NCBI GenBank assembly: GCA_050998805.1
Contig: JBPCPV010000044.1
Location: 1-64,000, forward strand
Length of the DNA: 64,000 nucleotides
Source of the DNA: JAICKM01 sp050998805
Lineage (GTDB): Bacteria; Chloroflexota; Chloroflexia; QHBQ01; JAICKM01
Direction of reading: 5' to 3'
Part shown: positions 24,965 to 33,426 of the stretch, piece after piece
Numbering within the stretch: the first letter of the stretch is position 1
How the letters are laid out: each line of letters begins with the position of its first letter
Notes under the pieces: model-generated
What the model saw: only the letters and a program-made list of their open reading frames with translations
Databases searched by the model: none
What the model was told of the DNA's origin: nothing
Position numbers and translations under genes: made by a program

Positions 24965-26005
24965 TTGCACATTGCCGTCTGCACGGCGCAGGTGCCGTTC
25001 GTGCATGGGGGCAACGAGGTGCTGGTCGAGGGGCTGGCGGCGGCGCTGCGGGCGCGTGGCCACCGTGTGGCCGAGGTCGCGCTGCCCTTCAAGTGGTATC
25101 CGCGCGAGTCGTTCATCGGCAGCGTGCTGGCCTGGCGGCTGGTTGATATAACTGAGGCGAACGGCGTGCCGGTGGATCTGGCGATCTGCACCAAGTTCCC
25201 GTCGTATGTCGTGCGCCACCCGCGCAAGGTCGTCTGGCTTGTCCACCAGTACCGCCAGGCTTACGACTGGTTCGGCACGCCCCTCAGTGACCTCACCTCG
25301 ACGCCGGATGATGTCGGCTTCCGGCGCTGGCTGGCGTCGCTCGACCGCAAGACGCTCGGTGAGGCGCGGGCGCGCTACGCGATTTCTCGGAACGTCGCCG
25401 CCCGGCTCAAGAAGTTCAACGGCCTCGACGCGACGCCGCTCTATCCCCCGCTCCGCCCCGGCTTCCACTCCGGGCCGACCGGCGACTACGTGCTGCACCT
25501 CAACCGGCTCGACGCGGCGAAGCGTGTGGATCTGCTGTTGCGCGCCGCTGCGCTCCTGCCCCCAGACGCCGGCCTGCGCTACATCATCGCCGGAGACGGT
25601 CCTGACCGCGCCGCGCTCGAAAAGCAGGCGGCCTCGCTCGGTCTCGGCGAGCGTGTCCGCTTCGCAGGGCGGGTGCCCGATGCCGAGGCCGCCGACCTCT
25701 ACGCAGGTGCGCGGGCGGTCTACTACGCGCCGGTGGACGAGGACTACGGCTTCTCGACGGTCGAAGCGTTCGCGTCGGGCGTGCCGGTCGTGACCACCGA
25801 CGACGCAGGCGGGGTGCTTGAGTTCGTGGAGGACGGCGTGACCGGCTTCGTCACTCCGCCCGACCCCGCGCGTGTGGCCGCGTCGCTGGCGCGCGTCGCC
25901 GCCGACCCCGCGCTCTGCGAGCGGCTCGGCGCGGCGGGACGGCAGCGCGTCGCCGGCATCAATTGGGACGGCGTGGTGGACGCACTGCTGGCGGGGGCGG
26001 GCTGA
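24965..26005 (+). CDS. Glycosyltransferase family 4 starting right after the heptamer cassette
   Basis: The conserved GT4 sequence begins LHIAVCTAQVPFVHGGNE, so TTG 24965 is taken as the start; it has no Shine-Dalgarno and follows the cassette by four bases. The open frame continues upstream through the cassette to an ATG at 24851, which would add a 38-residue repeat-encoded leader (RWSVVRGRKKPRNTHYALR). The C-terminal domain has NRLDAAKRVDLLLRAAALL, GRVPDAEAADLYAGAR and APVDEDYGFSTVEAFASGVPVV (EX7E). Donor and acceptor are unknown. The stop overlaps the next ATG by one base (TGATG). Confidence 0.88.
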   Translation: MHIAVCTAQVPFVHGGNEVLVEGLAAALRARGHRVAEVALPFKWYPRESFIGSVLAWRLVDITEANGVPVDLAICTKFPSYVVRHPRKVVWLVHQYRQAYDWFGTPLSDLTSTPDDVGFRRWLASLDRKTLGEARARYAISRNVAARLKKFNGLDATPLYPPLRPGFHSGPTGDYVLHLNRLDAAKRVDLLLRAAALLPPDAGLRYIIAGDGPDRAALEKQAASLGLGERVRFAGRVPDAEAADLYAGARAVYYAPVDEDYGFSTVEAFASGVPVVTTDDAGGVLEFVEDGVTGFVTPPDPARVAASLARVAADPALCERLGAAGRQRVAGINWDGVVDALLAGAG

Positions 26006-27444
26006 TGCGCCTCGCCTATTTCAGCCCGCTCAACCCGGTGCAGTCCGGCATCTCCGACTACAGCGAGGAACTGCTGCCCCACCTGGCGCACGGCGCGGAG
26101 ATCGATCTCTTCATTGACAAGTACAGGCCGACGAACCCCGAGATCGCATCGGCCTTCCGAGTGCTGCCCGCCCGCCGCTTCCGGTCAGCTGCACGGGCCA
26201 CACGCTACGATGGTGTCGTCTACCAGATGGGCAACAGCCCCGCCCACGCCTACATCTACGACCGGCTGATGGAGACGCCGGGCACCCTTGTGCTCCACGA
26301 GTTCGTGCTGCACCACCTGCGGATGTGGATGGCTCTCCACCGGGGCAAGGGCCGCACCTACCTGCGCGCCATGACCGCCGAATACGGCGAGGCCGGGCGG
26401 CTGGCTGCGGAGCGCGTACTACTCGGCCAGCATCCGGAGGCGCTGTTCAACTTCCCGCTGGTCGAGGAGGCGCTTGCCCACGCCACCGGGGTGATCGTCC
26501 ACAGCCGCTACATGGCCGCGCAGGTCGCCGCCATCCGAGCCGATGTGCCGCTCGCGGTCGTGCCGATGGGCGTGCCTCTGCCGCCGTTGGTGCCCCAGGC
26601 GGAGGCCCGCGCCCGCCTCGGCCTCGACCCCAGCATCTTCATCCTCTCCTCGATGGGCCACCTCAACCCCTATAAGCGGCTCAACGTCGCGCTGCGTGCG
26701 TTCAAGGCGTTCGCCATGCAGCAGCCGCGCTGCCTGTTCCTGCTCGTCGGCAGCCGCTCGCCGAACTACAACGTGGACCGCATGATCAACATGCTCGGCC
26801 TAGCGGACCGAGTGCGCGTGACCGGCTACGCGCCGACCGCCGAGTTCGCGGACTATCTGGCCGCCTCCGATGTCTGCATCAACCTCCGCTACCCGACCGC
26901 CGGCGAAACCTCGGCTGCTCTCCTCCGCATCATGGGAGGCGGCAAGCCGGTGCTGGTCTCCCGTGTCGGCTCCTTCGCCGAGCTACCCGACTCCGCCGCC
27001 GCGAAAGTGGACGTGGGCGAGATCGAGGAAGAACTCCTGCTGGAATACCTCCTCCTCCTCTCCCGCCGCCCCGACCTCCGTGAAGCGATGGGCCGCGCCG
27101 CCCGCCTCTACATCGCCGAGCACCACACGCTGGAAGGAGCAGCGGAGGGCTACCTCGCGGTCTTGTCCGGCCAGCCGTCAGCCGAGATTCTTCGCTACAC
27201 TCAGAATGACAGTGGCTGGGATCAGCCGTCAGCGATCAGCCGTCAGCAGCCGGAGCGCCTTCAAGACGACGTTGATGTAGGAGCGGCTTTCAGACCCACC
27301 GCTACTGTCAAGACTCCGAACGACATACTCCGCGCTCCGCACTCCGCACTCCGCACTCTGGCGGAGGCGGCGGCGGAGTGTGGGTTGGCAGGGGATGAGC
27401 CGGCGTTGGCGGGACTGGCGCGGAGGCTGGACGGGCTGCTTTGA
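26005..27444 (+). CDS. Glycosyltransferase family 4 with in-frame repeat insertion
   Basis: The start MRLAYFSPLNPVQSGISDY shows the GT-B N-terminal half; the second half has LNPYKRLNVALRAFKAFA and RYPTAGETSAALLRIMGGGKPVLVS. Two repeat elements sit in frame near the C-terminus: the hairpin repeat copy 3 (SAEILRYTQNDS) and heptamer arrays (27228-27253, 27331-27358). The reading frame resumes after them with LAEAAAECGLAGDEPALAGL, which looks like a normal helical GT4 tail, so repeat DNA seems to have been inserted inside the gene without breaking it. It is coupled to the preceding GT4 gene. Confidence 0.88.
   Translation: MRLAYFSPLNPVQSGISDYSEELLPHLAHGAEIDLFIDKYRPTNPEIASAFRVLPARRFRSAARATRYDGVVYQMGNSPAHAYIYDRLMETPGTLVLHEFVLHHLRMWMALHRGKGRTYLRAMTAEYGEAGRLAAERVLLGQHPEALFNFPLVEEALAHATGVIVHSRYMAAQVAAIRADVPLAVVPMGVPLPPLVPQAEARARLGLDPSIFILSSMGHLNPYKRLNVALRAFKAFAMQQPRCLFLLVGSRSPNYNVDRMINMLGLADRVRVTGYAPTAEFADYLAASDVCINLRYPTAGETSAALLRIMGGGKPVLVSRVGSFAELPDSAAAKVDVGEIEEELLLEYLLLLSRRPDLREAMGRAARLYIAEHHTLEGAAEGYLAVLSGQPSAEILRYTQNDSGWDQPSAISRQQPERLQDDVDVGAAFRPTATVKTPNDILRAPHSALRTLAEAAAECGLAGDEPALAGLARRLDGLL
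27184..27215 (-). repeat. Dispersed hairpin repeat, copy 3
   Basis: ATTCTTCGCTACACTCAGAA plus flanks, inside the 3' part of the third GT4 gene, in frame. Confidence 0.8.
27228..27358. repeat. Two heptamer arrays inside a GT4 gene
   Basis: CAGCCGT/CAGCGAT-type units at 27228-27253 and four TCCGCAC-type units at 27331-27358, with a unique spacer between. Both are translated in frame. Confidence 0.75.
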
Positions 27445-27455
27445 TGCAGGCTGGA

Positions 27456-27484
27456 TTGCAGCCCCGAATAGCTTTGCTTATAAT
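27456..27484 (+). promoter_or_regulatory. Promoter for the 27.5-kb membrane gene pair
   Basis: TTGCAG (27456-27461) and TATAAT (27479-27484) are 17 bp apart, about 30 bases before the GTG at 27516. Confidence 0.65.
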
Positions 27485-27515
27485 GCCGGAGTAGGAAGCA
27501 ACCGGCGGGGCGCAA

Positions 27516-27863
27516 GTGTCCGAGGCGCTATACGTAGTCTACAGCCTCAAACAAGGAGGCCCATACAACGGCTCTGTAGCGGAGGTGCTTAGGTCAACGG
27601 ATACGGGAGCGTTCTTGACGGTGCTTACTCTGTCCGTCGTGCTCGGTGCCATCGCCGGTGCTGTAATAGGCTTTCTTGGCGGTGTAATTTCCGGCTTGAT
27701 AATGGTGATGGTTTTCCGCTTTAATGCGATGCATGTGTCGGACGTACGCAGCCACCGCAGTATGATCGGCGCGACTAGCGGTTTCACCACTGGCCTCATC
27801 GCTCTGATATTGCTTACCATACTCGGTATACCAAGCGGGCTTAGTTATCTGGGTCAAGGATGA
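27516..27863 (+). CDS. Small membrane protein (115 aa)
   Basis: The protein starts with GTG and a short polar segment (ALYVVYSLKQGGPYNG), then has three hydrophobic helices (FLTVLTLSVVLGAIAGAVIG, GVISGLIMVMVF and GFTTGLIALILLTILGIP). No family is recognised. A promoter lies directly upstream. The next small membrane gene starts three bases after its stop, suggesting the two act together. Confidence 0.6.
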   Translation: MSEALYVVYSLKQGGPYNGSVAEVLRSTDTGAFLTVLTLSVVLGAIAGAVIGFLGGVISGLIMVMVFRFNAMHVSDVRSHRSMIGATSGFTTGLIALILLTILGIPSGLSYLGQG

Positions 27864-27866
27864 GTC

Positions 27867-28100
27867 GTGTTGGGATGGGTTGTGGAGACGGCCATACCTG
27901 TACTGATAGTCTTTGGTGCGGCCTGGCTAATCAGTAACCGGGTGATCACTACCTGGGACCCGCCTGCTCCCGCCCTCTTTCACATCCGTGAGTACGACGG
28001 TAGCAGTCGGCACCACGCCATCCGATTCTCCTTATCCGATTTGCAGTCCTACGTCGAAGGTCGCTGCGTAGCCGCCTTGTCCATCGCCGGTCACTTGTAG
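27867..28100 (+). CDS. Small single-helix membrane protein (77 aa)
   Basis: It starts with GTG and one membrane helix (WVVETAIPVLIVFGAAWLI), followed by a polar tail with FHIREYDGSSRHHAIRF. Its last 69 bases overlap the end of the convergent dioxygenase gene, which makes the C-terminus less certain. It is three bases behind the preceding gene and is supported mostly by that spacing and the membrane helix. Confidence 0.45.
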   Translation: MLGWVVETAIPVLIVFGAAWLISNRVITTWDPPAPALFHIREYDGSSRHHAIRFSLSDLQSYVEGRCVAALSIAGHL

Positions 28101-28976
28101 CAGTAGTTGGTCTCCACCGCTTTGGTAGATCCCGTCGGCGTTGTTCCGCATCGCTCGCTGCCCCTTGGCGGCGTAGGGCGGCTGTGCCTGCACCTTATCC
28201 GTGAGCGTGTCGTCGAAGTAAAGCTGCGACGTGAACTCATGCCCGCTCGCCGAGCCTGGATTGGTGCGGATCTTGAAGTGGATGTGGACGGCCCGCCCCT
28301 GGTACCAGCCGGGATAGATCGTCGTGAACGCCGCCGTCCCTTTGCCGTCGGTCAGTTGATAGCCCCGTAAGAACTTCTTCCCCACTGTGTTGAAACCCGG
28401 ATCCTGGCTGTCCGAATAGACGCCGAGCGCATCACAATGCCAGACATCCACCTGTGAACCCACCAATGGCGTGCAAGCATTCGCCCCGACCTGTGAGACG
28501 CGGAACGTCAGCCGCAACGGAGCGCCTTGCTTCACCGAACCGTCCGAGGGATCGGAACGGATGTCGGATCGGTTGATCTTCTCGTCCACGAAGTACGGGC
28601 CTTCGGTCTCCGCAGGACGCACCACGCAGGAAGGAAGTGTGTCGGTACCGACCGTGGCGGCGGCCTGCGCGGAGCCGCTTGTGGGGAGGCTGGTGCCGGC
28701 TGCTGTCTGCGTAGGGGCGGTGGTGGGAGATTCGGAGCCGGGCGTCGGCTGTGCGGGGGCCCCCGTGGGTGAGCTTGAACCTGCGGTCGGCTGTGCGGCT
28801 TCGGTGGGGGATGCGGAGCCGGGCATCGGTTGTGTAGGTGTGCCGGTGGCCTGGCCCGCCGTATCACAGCCGACCAGCAGCATCGTGCCTGCCCCCGCCA
28901 GCAGCGCGATCACCTCTCTCCGCGTAAGCAGACGGCCGATAGGCCGATCATCGTCGTGTTCTATCTCTGCATTCAT
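28032..28976 (-). CDS. Exported intradiol ring-cleavage dioxygenase-like lipoprotein
   Basis: From ATG 28976 (GAGGAGG five bases upstream; 314 aa) the N-terminus carries RLLTRREVIALLAGAGTMLLVGC, a twin-arginine-like signal with a lipobox. A Thr/Pro linker precedes the dioxygenase domain (about 135-310): TEGPYFVDEKINRSDI, VDVWHCDALGVYS, and YPGWYQGRAVHIHFKI. The Tyr and His residues at GPYF, PGWY and HIH fit the four Fe(III) ligands of intradiol enzymes. Soluble members cleave catechols; extracytoplasmic ones like this are abundant in Chloroflexota and actinobacteria, with unknown substrates, perhaps plant or humic aromatics. Confidence 0.85.
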   Translation of the reverse strand: MNAEIEHDDDRPIGRLLTRREVIALLAGAGTMLLVGCDTAGQATGTPTQPMPGSASPTEAAQPTAGSSSPTGAPAQPTPGSESPTTAPTQTAAGTSLPTSGSAQAAATVGTDTLPSCVVRPAETEGPYFVDEKINRSDIRSDPSDGSVKQGAPLRLTFRVSQVGANACTPLVGSQVDVWHCDALGVYSDSQDPGFNTVGKKFLRGYQLTDGKGTAAFTTIYPGWYQGRAVHIHFKIRTNPGSASGHEFTSQLYFDDTLTDKVQAQPPYAAKGQRAMRNNADGIYQSGGDQLLLQVTGDGQGGYAATFDVGLQIG

Positions 28977-29130
28977 GGCGTCCTCCTCGTGTCGCCGGAG
29001 ATCCGGTCCCCGGTCTACTTCACTGCCCGCCGCCCACTGCGACCACAGCACAACACAAGAATAGCCCACCCGCCTTAGAGAACGCCAGGCGAATAATTAG
29101 AAAATCGTGAGACCCCACGCAACCCCAGTA

Positions 29131-29161
29131 ATTCAGAACTCAAAACTCAAAACTCAAAACT
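29131..29161. repeat. Heptanucleotide repeat (AACTCAA type)
   Basis: AATTCAGAACTCAAAACTC followed by two more AAAACTC units, between the dioxygenase and guaB genes. It matches the third arm of the composite cassettes. Confidence 0.85.
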
Positions 29162-29164
29162 CCG

Positions 29165-30610
29165 TCAGTCCAACTCTACGTCGTGCGGCAGGCTCTCGCG
29201 GAGGCCGGCGGGGGTGAGGCGGGTGAAGCGGGCCTTCTCCCGAAGCTCTGCGAGCGTGACCGCGCCGCAATAGCTCATCCCGCTCCGCAGCCCGCCGACC
29301 AGTTGGGTCAGCACCTCGGCGGCGCTGCCCCGGTATGGCACAGAGGCTTCGACCCCTTCCGGCACCACATCGCTGACCCACTCGTCGTCGTCACCGAGGT
29401 CAAGCCGCTCGCGCTTGCGGCGGTCCACCGTAGCCGCCAGAGACGCCATGCCCCGGTAGTGTTTGTAGCGCCGTCCGTTGCGGGTGAATGGGCGTCCTGG
29501 GCTTTCGTCGGTGCCCGCCAGCATCCCGCCGATCATCACGGTGGACCCGCCGCCAGCCAGCGCCTTCGTCAGGTCGCCGGGGGCCTTGATGCCGCCGTCC
29601 GCGATGATCGGGATGTCGTAGGTGCGGGCCGCCTCGGCACATTCACTCACTGCTGTGAACTGGCCTACGCCCGCGCCCGCCACGACCCGCGTGGTGCAGG
29701 CCGAGCCGGGGCCGACGCCGACCTTCACCGCGTCCACCCCGGCGGCGATCAGGTCGAGGGTGCCCTCGACGGTCGCCACGTTCCCCGCGATCAGTTCGAC
29801 GCTAGGCCAGCGGTCGCGGACCTCGCGGGCCACCTCGATCACCTGGTCGCTGTGGCCGTGGGCTATATCGATCACCAGCACGTCGGCGTCCTCCTCGAGC
29901 AGCGCGGCGGCGCGGCCCATGTAGTCGCCCATCACGCCTATCGCCGCGCCGACCAGCAGGCGGCCCCGCTTGTCTTTCGCGGCGCGCGGGTTCTCGCCGA
30001 TACGCAGCAGGTCGCGCGCGGTGATCAGACCGACGAGCCGCCCTTCGCCGTCCACGAGCGGCAGCTTGTCTATCTTCTGCTCCGCGAAGATTGCCTGCGC
30101 CCCCACGACATCAATATCCGGCGGGCCGACCACAAGCTGCTCGCGCGGGCGCATCGCCTCCGCGACAGGGCGGTTGCGGTCCTGCACGAACTGCACATCG
30201 CGTGGGCCGAGCAGCCCCACGAGCCTGCCGGAGTCGTCCACCACCATCAGCGTGCCCACGTCGTAGTCCTGCATCAGCCCGATCGCCTCACCGAGCGACT
30301 GGTTCGGGCGGCAGGAGTAGGGCTGGTCTATCACGAAGTTCTCCGCGCGCTTCACCCGACGGACCTCTGCGGCCTGCTTCTCGACGGAGAGGAAGCGGTG
30401 GATGATGCCGATCCCACCGGCGCGCGCCATCGCGATCGCCATGCTCGCCTCAGTCACCGTGTCCATGTTCGCGCTGACCACCGGGATCTGCAACGTCAAG
30501 TGCCGCGATAGACGCGCGCTCACGTCCACCTGACGGCGCGACCGAATCCCGGTGCGCTGCGGCACTAGCAGAACGTCATCGTATGACAGCGATAGCGGGA
30601 TGTCTTCCAT
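29165..30610 (-). CDS. guaB: IMP dehydrogenase family protein (IMPDH, or CBS-containing GMP reductase)
   Basis: The 481-residue protein has the (beta/alpha)8 barrel with two inserted CBS domains (about 95-210): PVVSANMDTVTEASMA, VGVGPGSACTTRVV (catalytic Cys loop), PIIADGGIK, GGMLAGTDESPG and YKHYRGMASLAA (flap). IMPDH catalyses the first committed step of GMP synthesis. The active loop GSACTTR differs from the common GSICTTR, and the flap reads RGMASLAA, so a CBS-containing GMP reductase cannot be excluded. AGGAG lies about seven bases upstream of the ATG. Confidence 0.88.
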   Translation of the reverse strand: MEDIPLSLSYDDVLLVPQRTGIRSRRQVDVSARLSRHLTLQIPVVSANMDTVTEASMAIAMARAGGIGIIHRFLSVEKQAAEVRRVKRAENFVIDQPYSCRPNQSLGEAIGLMQDYDVGTLMVVDDSGRLVGLLGPRDVQFVQDRNRPVAEAMRPREQLVVGPPDIDVVGAQAIFAEQKIDKLPLVDGEGRLVGLITARDLLRIGENPRAAKDKRGRLLVGAAIGVMGDYMGRAAALLEEDADVLVIDIAHGHSDQVIEVAREVRDRWPSVELIAGNVATVEGTLDLIAAGVDAVKVGVGPGSACTTRVVAGAGVGQFTAVSECAEAARTYDIPIIADGGIKAPGDLTKALAGGGSTVMIGGMLAGTDESPGRPFTRNGRRYKHYRGMASLAATVDRRKRERLDLGDDDEWVSDVVPEGVEASVPYRGSAAEVLTQLVGGLRSGMSYCGAVTLAELREKARFTRLTPAGLRESLPHDVELD

Positions 30611-31087
30611 TGTGCGGCTCCTGTTTGCGCGTTGCGTCGTTGCGTTACGTGCTCATGTGTGCAAGGAACGTGCCCCAAATCCAATTAGGCCCTAAAACGC
30701 GCCGAGATAGGCATGTTTGTGTACATCGAACCGGCCTCTTTATCCCGCTGCGAGCCAATAGATACTACACAATCCGCCCATCAATCCTATACTAAACTGA
30801 CCAAACTTTGCCGAAAAACTCAGCACCATAGCCCCATCCGTACAGAATAAAAATGGAGTATGATAGAGCTATAAGCAGCATAGTAAATTGTTTAGATCAT
30901 GTAATATGGACTTTGTTATGATGACATACATTGAGGCTAACAAAATAGAATCCATTGGAACTAAACAAGACCCGGAAGAGCAATATCAGACAACTCTTAC
31001 TGCCTAATGCCTACCGCTCAACACTCTCATTCTGAGCGCAGCGAAGAATCTCCGCGAGCCGGAGCACTATCTACTTGGGGGATCGTA
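30611..31087. other. AT-rich intergenic island with two overlapping mini-ORFs
   Basis: This stretch is visibly lower in GC than both flanks. Two tiny open frames on the plus strand, 30853-30921 (22 codons) and 30918-31007 (29 codons), overlap by ATGA. No Shine-Dalgarno is obvious for the first, and no similarity is recognised. Its 3' part contains hairpin repeat copy 4 (31025-31052). It may be a decayed horizontally acquired fragment. Confidence 0.35.
31025..31052 (+). repeat. Dispersed hairpin repeat, copy 4
   Basis: CATTCTGAGCGCAGCGAAGA followed by ATCTC, 36 bases upstream of the SLH protein start. Confidence 0.85.
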
Positions 31088-33385
31088 ATGTTAGACCACA
31101 CGCCGCATCTGCGGCACCGAAATCGAACCGGACGGGGCGCTGCCGCGCTCCTCCTTATCCTCAGCATCTGGCTGCTCGTCTGCATGGCCGGCCGGGGCGG
31201 AGATGCATTGGTGCGGGCCGCCGCGCCGGGCGGCGCTGTTTCCCGCGCCGACATCCGCCACGACCGCTCGGCCCGCCTTGACGCAATGCCTCTGCTGAAA
31301 TCCGACGGCCAGGGTCGCCCGACGGGTCATGACGGGCTGCCCGACATGAAGCCGCCAGGCCACCGGGACGCCCCGGACCTAGTGGTGCAGCGTACGCTGC
31401 ACCCCGCCGGTGCAGGCGCAGCTCCGGCGCTGTTGCAATCCTGGTCGGGTGCCTGGGCGACCGGCACCCTGCCGCCCGACCCCACGCTCGCGGTCGGGCC
31501 GTCACAAATCCTCCAGATGGTAAACGGCGCGTTCACCATCTGGGACAAGCAGGGCACACTCCTCTTCGGCCCGGCCCGCCCGGCCACCGTCTGGCAGGGC
31601 TTCGGCGGTGCCTGCGAGAACGTGTCCGACACCACCGACTCGGTGGCCCTCTACGACCAGCTCGCCGACCGCTGGGTGATGGCCGAACTCGTTGACCAAG
31701 CCCCCTACATCGAGTGTCTCGCGCTCTCGGCCACGGGCGATCCGCGCGGCGCTTGGCTGCGTTACGCCTTCGTGCTGAACGCGACCGACCTGCCCGACTA
31801 CCCGAAGCTGGCCGTCTGGACCGACGGCTATTATCTGAGTGCCAATCTCCCGGCCGGAGCGCAGCCCTTCGTCTTCGACCGCACGCGCATGTTGGCGGGG
31901 CAGGGCGCGACGATGCAGACCTTGCCGGGCGGAAACCATCAGCAGATGCTGCCGGCCTCTCTCGCCGGACCGCTCGCCCCACCTGACGGCAGTCCGGCCT
32001 TTTTCTTGGAGTCGGATGCCGCGATGCACCTGCACCGTATGCATGTTGACTGGACGCAGCCCAGCCTGACCACCTTCGTGGACGCGGGGCCTCTCAACCC
32101 CGCTCCCTTCACAATCCTCTGCCCGACCACCTTCGACTGCGTGCCCCAACGTGGGACCCAACAGAAGCTGGAGGGCCTGGGCGGCTGGCTGATGCAGCCC
32201 CTTGTCTACCGCCGCCTCGCGGACCGCGAAGAGTTGGCCGCCACCATGAGCGTAGACACCGGCGGGGGCCATGCAGGGGTGCGATGGTACGAGATCTGGA
32301 ACCCGGCGGGCCAACCCACCCTGCACCAGCAGGGCACTTATGCCCCAGACAGTGATAACCGTTGGATGGCAAGCCTCGGAGTGGACCACGACGGCAACAT
32401 CGCCATGGGCTACACCGTCAGCGGACCGAGCACCTGGCCCGCGCTCCGCTACGCCGGGCGGCTGACCACCGACCCCCTCGGCACTATGCCGCAGGGAGAG
32501 GGCATCTTGCTGGCAGGCAGCGGCGTGCAGGAAGCGAGCAACCGCTGGGGCGACTACAGCAGCATGGTGCTCGATCCAGCCGACGACTGCACGTTCTGGT
32601 ACACTGCGGAGGACAACAGCAGTAGCGGCTATGTCTGGGTTACGCAGATCGGCTCCTTCCGATTCCCATCTTGCCACGCAACGCAGCCGCCACCGACGGC
32701 GACAGCGCCACCCAGAACCGCGACCCCCGTGCCCAGCGCCACCCCGTCGCCGTCCTGTAGCATCAGCTTCAGCGACGTGCCGCCCGGGGCCTACTTCGCC
32801 GGGCCGGTGCTCGACCTGGCTTGCCAGGGCGTCCTGAGCGGCTACTCCGACGGCACGTTCAGACCCTTCGCACCCGCCACGCGCGCACAGGTGGTCAAGA
32901 TTGCGGACGCAGCCTTCCACATCGCCGAGCCGCCGCCGACCGGGGCGCGCTTCGTGGACGTGCTGGCCGGCTACACGTTCGCCGCGCCCATCGAGGCGGC
33001 TGCGAGCGCGGGCATCATAAGCGGCTACACCTGCGGCGGGCCGGGTGAGCCGTGCGACGGCAGTGGGCGGCCCTACTTCCGGCCCGGTGCCGATGTCACC
33101 CGCGCGCAGCTCGCCAAGATCGTCGCGCTGGCCGCAGGCTGGCCCGCCTCCGCGCCAGGGCTGGCCGTCTTCGCCGACGTGCCGGAGGGCAGCGCCATGC
33201 AGGGCGTGGTCGAGGCGGCCGCCTGCCGTGAAGTGGTGTCCGGCTACACCTGCGGCGGCCCTGGCGAACCATGTGGCGCGGCTAGCCGCCGCTACTTCCG
33301 CCCCGGCCTACCCACCACCCGCGCACAGATCGCCAAGATCATCCGCTTGGCCGAAACCGCCCCTCCCGCGTGCGCCAGCCCCTGA
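31088..33385 (+). CDS. Secreted beta-propeller-like protein with three SLH domains
   Basis: From ATG 31088 (GGGGGA upstream; 765 aa) a signal peptide (LLLILSIWLLVCMAG) precedes a beta-rich region of about 430 residues with GTLPPDPTLAVGPSQILQMVNG, YPKLAVWTDGYYLSAN and SLGVDHDGNIAMGYTVSG, similar to sialidase-like or lectin-like propellers. A Pro/Thr linker leads to three SLH domains from about residue 556 (FSDVPPGAYFAG, FVDVLAGYTFAA, FADVPEGSAMQG) each with a TRAQ motif. The second and third have the GYTCGGPGEPC insertion also seen in the broken gene at 42-43 kb. It is probably displayed on the S-layer; the ligand is unknown. Confidence 0.85.
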   Translation: MLDHTPHLRHRNRTGRGAAALLLILSIWLLVCMAGRGGDALVRAAAPGGAVSRADIRHDRSARLDAMPLLKSDGQGRPTGHDGLPDMKPPGHRDAPDLVVQRTLHPAGAGAAPALLQSWSGAWATGTLPPDPTLAVGPSQILQMVNGAFTIWDKQGTLLFGPARPATVWQGFGGACENVSDTTDSVALYDQLADRWVMAELVDQAPYIECLALSATGDPRGAWLRYAFVLNATDLPDYPKLAVWTDGYYLSANLPAGAQPFVFDRTRMLAGQGATMQTLPGGNHQQMLPASLAGPLAPPDGSPAFFLESDAAMHLHRMHVDWTQPSLTTFVDAGPLNPAPFTILCPTTFDCVPQRGTQQKLEGLGGWLMQPLVYRRLADREELAATMSVDTGGGHAGVRWYEIWNPAGQPTLHQQGTYAPDSDNRWMASLGVDHDGNIAMGYTVSGPSTWPALRYAGRLTTDPLGTMPQGEGILLAGSGVQEASNRWGDYSSMVLDPADDCTFWYTAEDNSSSGYVWVTQIGSFRFPSCHATQPPPTATAPPRTATPVPSATPSPSCSISFSDVPPGAYFAGPVLDLACQGVLSGYSDGTFRPFAPATRAQVVKIADAAFHIAEPPPTGARFVDVLAGYTFAAPIEAAASAGIISGYTCGGPGEPCDGSGRPYFRPGADVTRAQLAKIVALAAGWPASAPGLAVFADVPEGSAMQGVVEAAACREVVSGYTCGGPGEPCGAASRRYFRPGLPTTRAQIAKIIRLAETAPPACASP

Positions 33386-33401
33386 GCCGACGGGGAAGTT
33401 A

Positions 33402-33425
33402 CGTACTACGCACTACGCACTACGG
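33402..33425. repeat. Heptanucleotide repeat (ACTACGC type)
   Basis: Three ACTACGC units between the convergent SLH gene and glnA. Confidence 0.85.
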
Positions 33426-33426
33426 G

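Noticed and set aside
29183..30511. Long plus-strand frame opposite guaB
   Set aside because: It is the reverse strand of a clear IMPDH gene; its His/Arg/Ala-rich composition is typical of an antisense shadow in GC-rich DNA.
31502..32920. Minus frame opposite the SLH protein
   Set aside because: Antisense of a protein with signal peptide and SLH domains; low-complexity composition.
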